A stretch of DNA of 7,849 nt, from assembly GCA_020425835.1 (NCBI GenBank), contig JAGQRC010000137.1, positions 1-7,849 of the forward strand, written 5' to 3'. Below the pieces are notes generated by a model. It ran no database searches and was not told the origin of the DNA. It worked only from the letters and a program-made list of their open reading frames with translations. Below are positions 6,650 to 7,849 of the stretch, in pieces. Source of the stretch: Planctomycetota bacterium (GTDB taxonomy: Bacteria > Planctomycetota > UBA8108 > UBA1146 > JAJFFE01). Both the position numbers and the translations under genes were made by a program. How positions within the stretch are numbered: position 1 is the first letter of the stretch; the number at the start of each line of letters is the position of its first letter.

Positions 6650-7849
6650 ATGTTGAGAGAGCGACCGAGAACCCGAATCACATCGTGGACCCTGGGAGGC
6701 GTGCTCGCCCTCCTGTTGGCGTCGAACGCTCCGGCGCAGGATCACGTCTTCACCGCTGGCGATTCCACCGGCCCGGTCGGATCGACGCAGACGACGATCA
6801 TCACGTACGACAACACGAGCAGCGACAGCGTGGCGGGTTGGTCGATGGGCGTTTGTCACGATCCGTCGATGGTCGACGTCACCGACGCGGCATTCGGATC
6901 GACGACACTCGTGGGCGGCCCCGGCGGCGGGCTCCCGGACTTCACACAGATCAACCTCTACCCGAACGGCACGGAGCCGACCGGCTTCAGCCCCGGAGCG
7001 AACGCCGCGGTGGTCTTCTCGTTCCTCGGCGCAGCGCCGCTCGCGCCGGGATTCGGCTACGAGCTGCTCGAGGTGGTGCATCTGCTCGAGCAACCCGGGA
7101 CCTCTTCCGTCGATCTCTGCGAGACCATCTTGGGGGGATCCACTCCGGTGACCAACGTCGTGAGCCTGTCCACGGGACAGAGCGTCACGCCCGGGACTCA
7201 GTCGGGAACGATCACCGCGACCGGGACCGCAGCCCCGGACTACTTGCTGTACTTCTCGAGCAGCTCCGCGCTCGTCGGCGGCCAGTACGGAGCGACGGCG
7301 TTGGCGGACATCAACGCGATGGACATCGCGGGATGGTCGTTCGGGATCTGCCATGACGAGGCGGTCCTGAACCCGGTCGATGCGACCATGGGTGCGACCA
7401 CGGCGACCATCCAGGGAGGGACTCCGCCCGACTTCATTCAGATCAACGTGATCGAGAACGGCACCCAGCCGGTCGGCACGACACCCGGGTTCAACATGGC
7501 CGTGGTGATCGACTTCCTGGGTGGGCCGACGCTTCCGCCGGGAACCGGGCACGAGCTGCTGGACATCGTCTACCAAGGGAGCGGTGCCGGTTCGACAACG
7601 ATCTCCTACTGCGACACCACGCCCGGGGGATCGACCCCCGTCGCGACGGTTCTCTCGCTGGAGTCCGGCGCATCGGTCAACCCGGACCTCGAGGACGGCA
7701 CGATCGTGCTCACCACGACGGCCATCACCTTCAGTCGAGGGGACTGCGACGCGAGCGGCGTGGTGGATCTCGCGGACGCCATGAGCTACCTCGACTGGCT
7801 GTTCACCGGTGGCGCGACGCCGGTGTGTTTCGACGCGTGCGACGTCAAC
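6650..7849 (+). CDS. Secreted protein with two cohesin-like repeats and dockerin-like tail (3' end outside window)
   Basis: 400 residues are visible and the frame is still open at the window edge. ATG 6650 has GGGAG six nt upstream. Residues 1-29 form a signal peptide: Arg-rich start, core GGVLALLLA, and Ala-Pro-Ala before Gln30. Two tandem repeats of about 165 residues follow (about 31-192 and 196-357). They share AGWS.G.CHD (62-71, 227-236), PDF.QIN...NG (96, 260), an A.VV..FLG....PG....ELL stretch (120-140, 284-304) and GGSTPV (162, 327). Each repeat has two cysteines at matching places (69/157 and 234/321), possible disulfides. The beta-rich pattern ending in PG..SGTI resembles cohesin-type domains (inference). 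Residues 361-400 begin a dockerin-like tail, SRGDCDASGVVDLADAMSYL and LFTGG, like the tail of the FG-GAP protein. Probable role: extracellular binding or assembly. Divergent from the sigma operon. Confidence 0.88.
   Translation, partial: MLRERPRTRITSWTLGGVLALLLASNAPAQDHVFTAGDSTGPVGSTQTTIITYDNTSSDSVAGWSMGVCHDPSMVDVTDAAFGSTTLVGGPGGGLPDFTQINLYPNGTEPTGFSPGANAAVVFSFLGAAPLAPGFGYELLEVVHLLEQPGTSSVDLCETILGGSTPVTNVVSLSTGQSVTPGTQSGTITATGTAAPDYLLYFSSSSALVGGQYGATALADINAMDIAGWSFGICHDEAVLNPVDATMGATTATIQGGTPPDFIQINVIENGTQPVGTTPGFNMAVVIDFLGGPTLPPGTGHELLDIVYQGSGAGSTTISYCDTTPGGSTPVATVLSLESGASVNPDLEDGTIVLTTTAITFSRGDCDASGVVDLADAMSYLDWLFTGGATPVCFDACDVN

Noticed and set aside
6289..7356. 355-codon plus-strand open frame overlapping the secreted repeat gene
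   Set aside because: The frame starting at 6650 gives a signal peptide and two matching protein repeats; this one gives Arg-rich sequence without pattern.
6626..7576. 316-codon minus-strand open frame opposite the secreted repeat gene
   Set aside because: Its apparent internal similarity only reflects the DNA repeats of the real gene on the other strand.

Overview
The window reads as part of a high-GC planctomycete-like chromosome (inferred, moderately sure). The clues are two secreted proteins ending in dockerin-like EF-hand tails of the F(R/S)RGD.D..G....ADA...L..LF.GG type, a DCNGNGxPDxCD Ca-loop segment, an FG-GAP/ASPIC-UnbV surface protein, and an ECF sigma factor coupled to a FecR-like membrane protein with a large repeat ectodomain. 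No mobile element, CRISPR array, tRNA or rRNA was seen.

Layout: positions 1-409 have no convincing gene and carry a ~108-bp tandem duplication. A plus-strand gene (410-2587) encodes an exported seven-blade FG-GAP/VCBS propeller protein with an ASPIC/UnbV domain and three consecutive kinds of Ca-loop/dockerin-like module. Its stop codon lies in the first of three perfect 16-bp repeats (2581-2628), which put TGA in all three forward frames. A convergent minus-strand operon follows (6211 down to 2682): an ECF sigma factor, then, overlapping by ATGA, a 969-residue membrane protein with a cytoplasmic anti-sigma-like N terminus, a FecR-like segment and about seven carboxypeptidase-regulatory-like beta-sandwich repeats. 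That reading frame contains a second, independent-looking start (RBS + ATG + membrane segment) at 4940, so it may be two proteins or a fusion. Divergent from the operon, across a 438-bp intergenic region with a 10-bp inverted repeat, a plus-strand gene (6650 to beyond the window end) encodes a secreted protein with two ~165-residue cohesin-like repeats and the start of a dockerin-like tail.

Working model (inference): the sigma/anti-sigma pair is a cell-surface signalling module whose anti-sigma-like partner has an unusually long periplasmic region. The two flanking secreted proteins share a C-terminal tail class, which may be a common attachment or assembly device. The joined anti-sigma/repeat reading frame and the cohesin-like plus dockerin-like pairing are the most interesting points.
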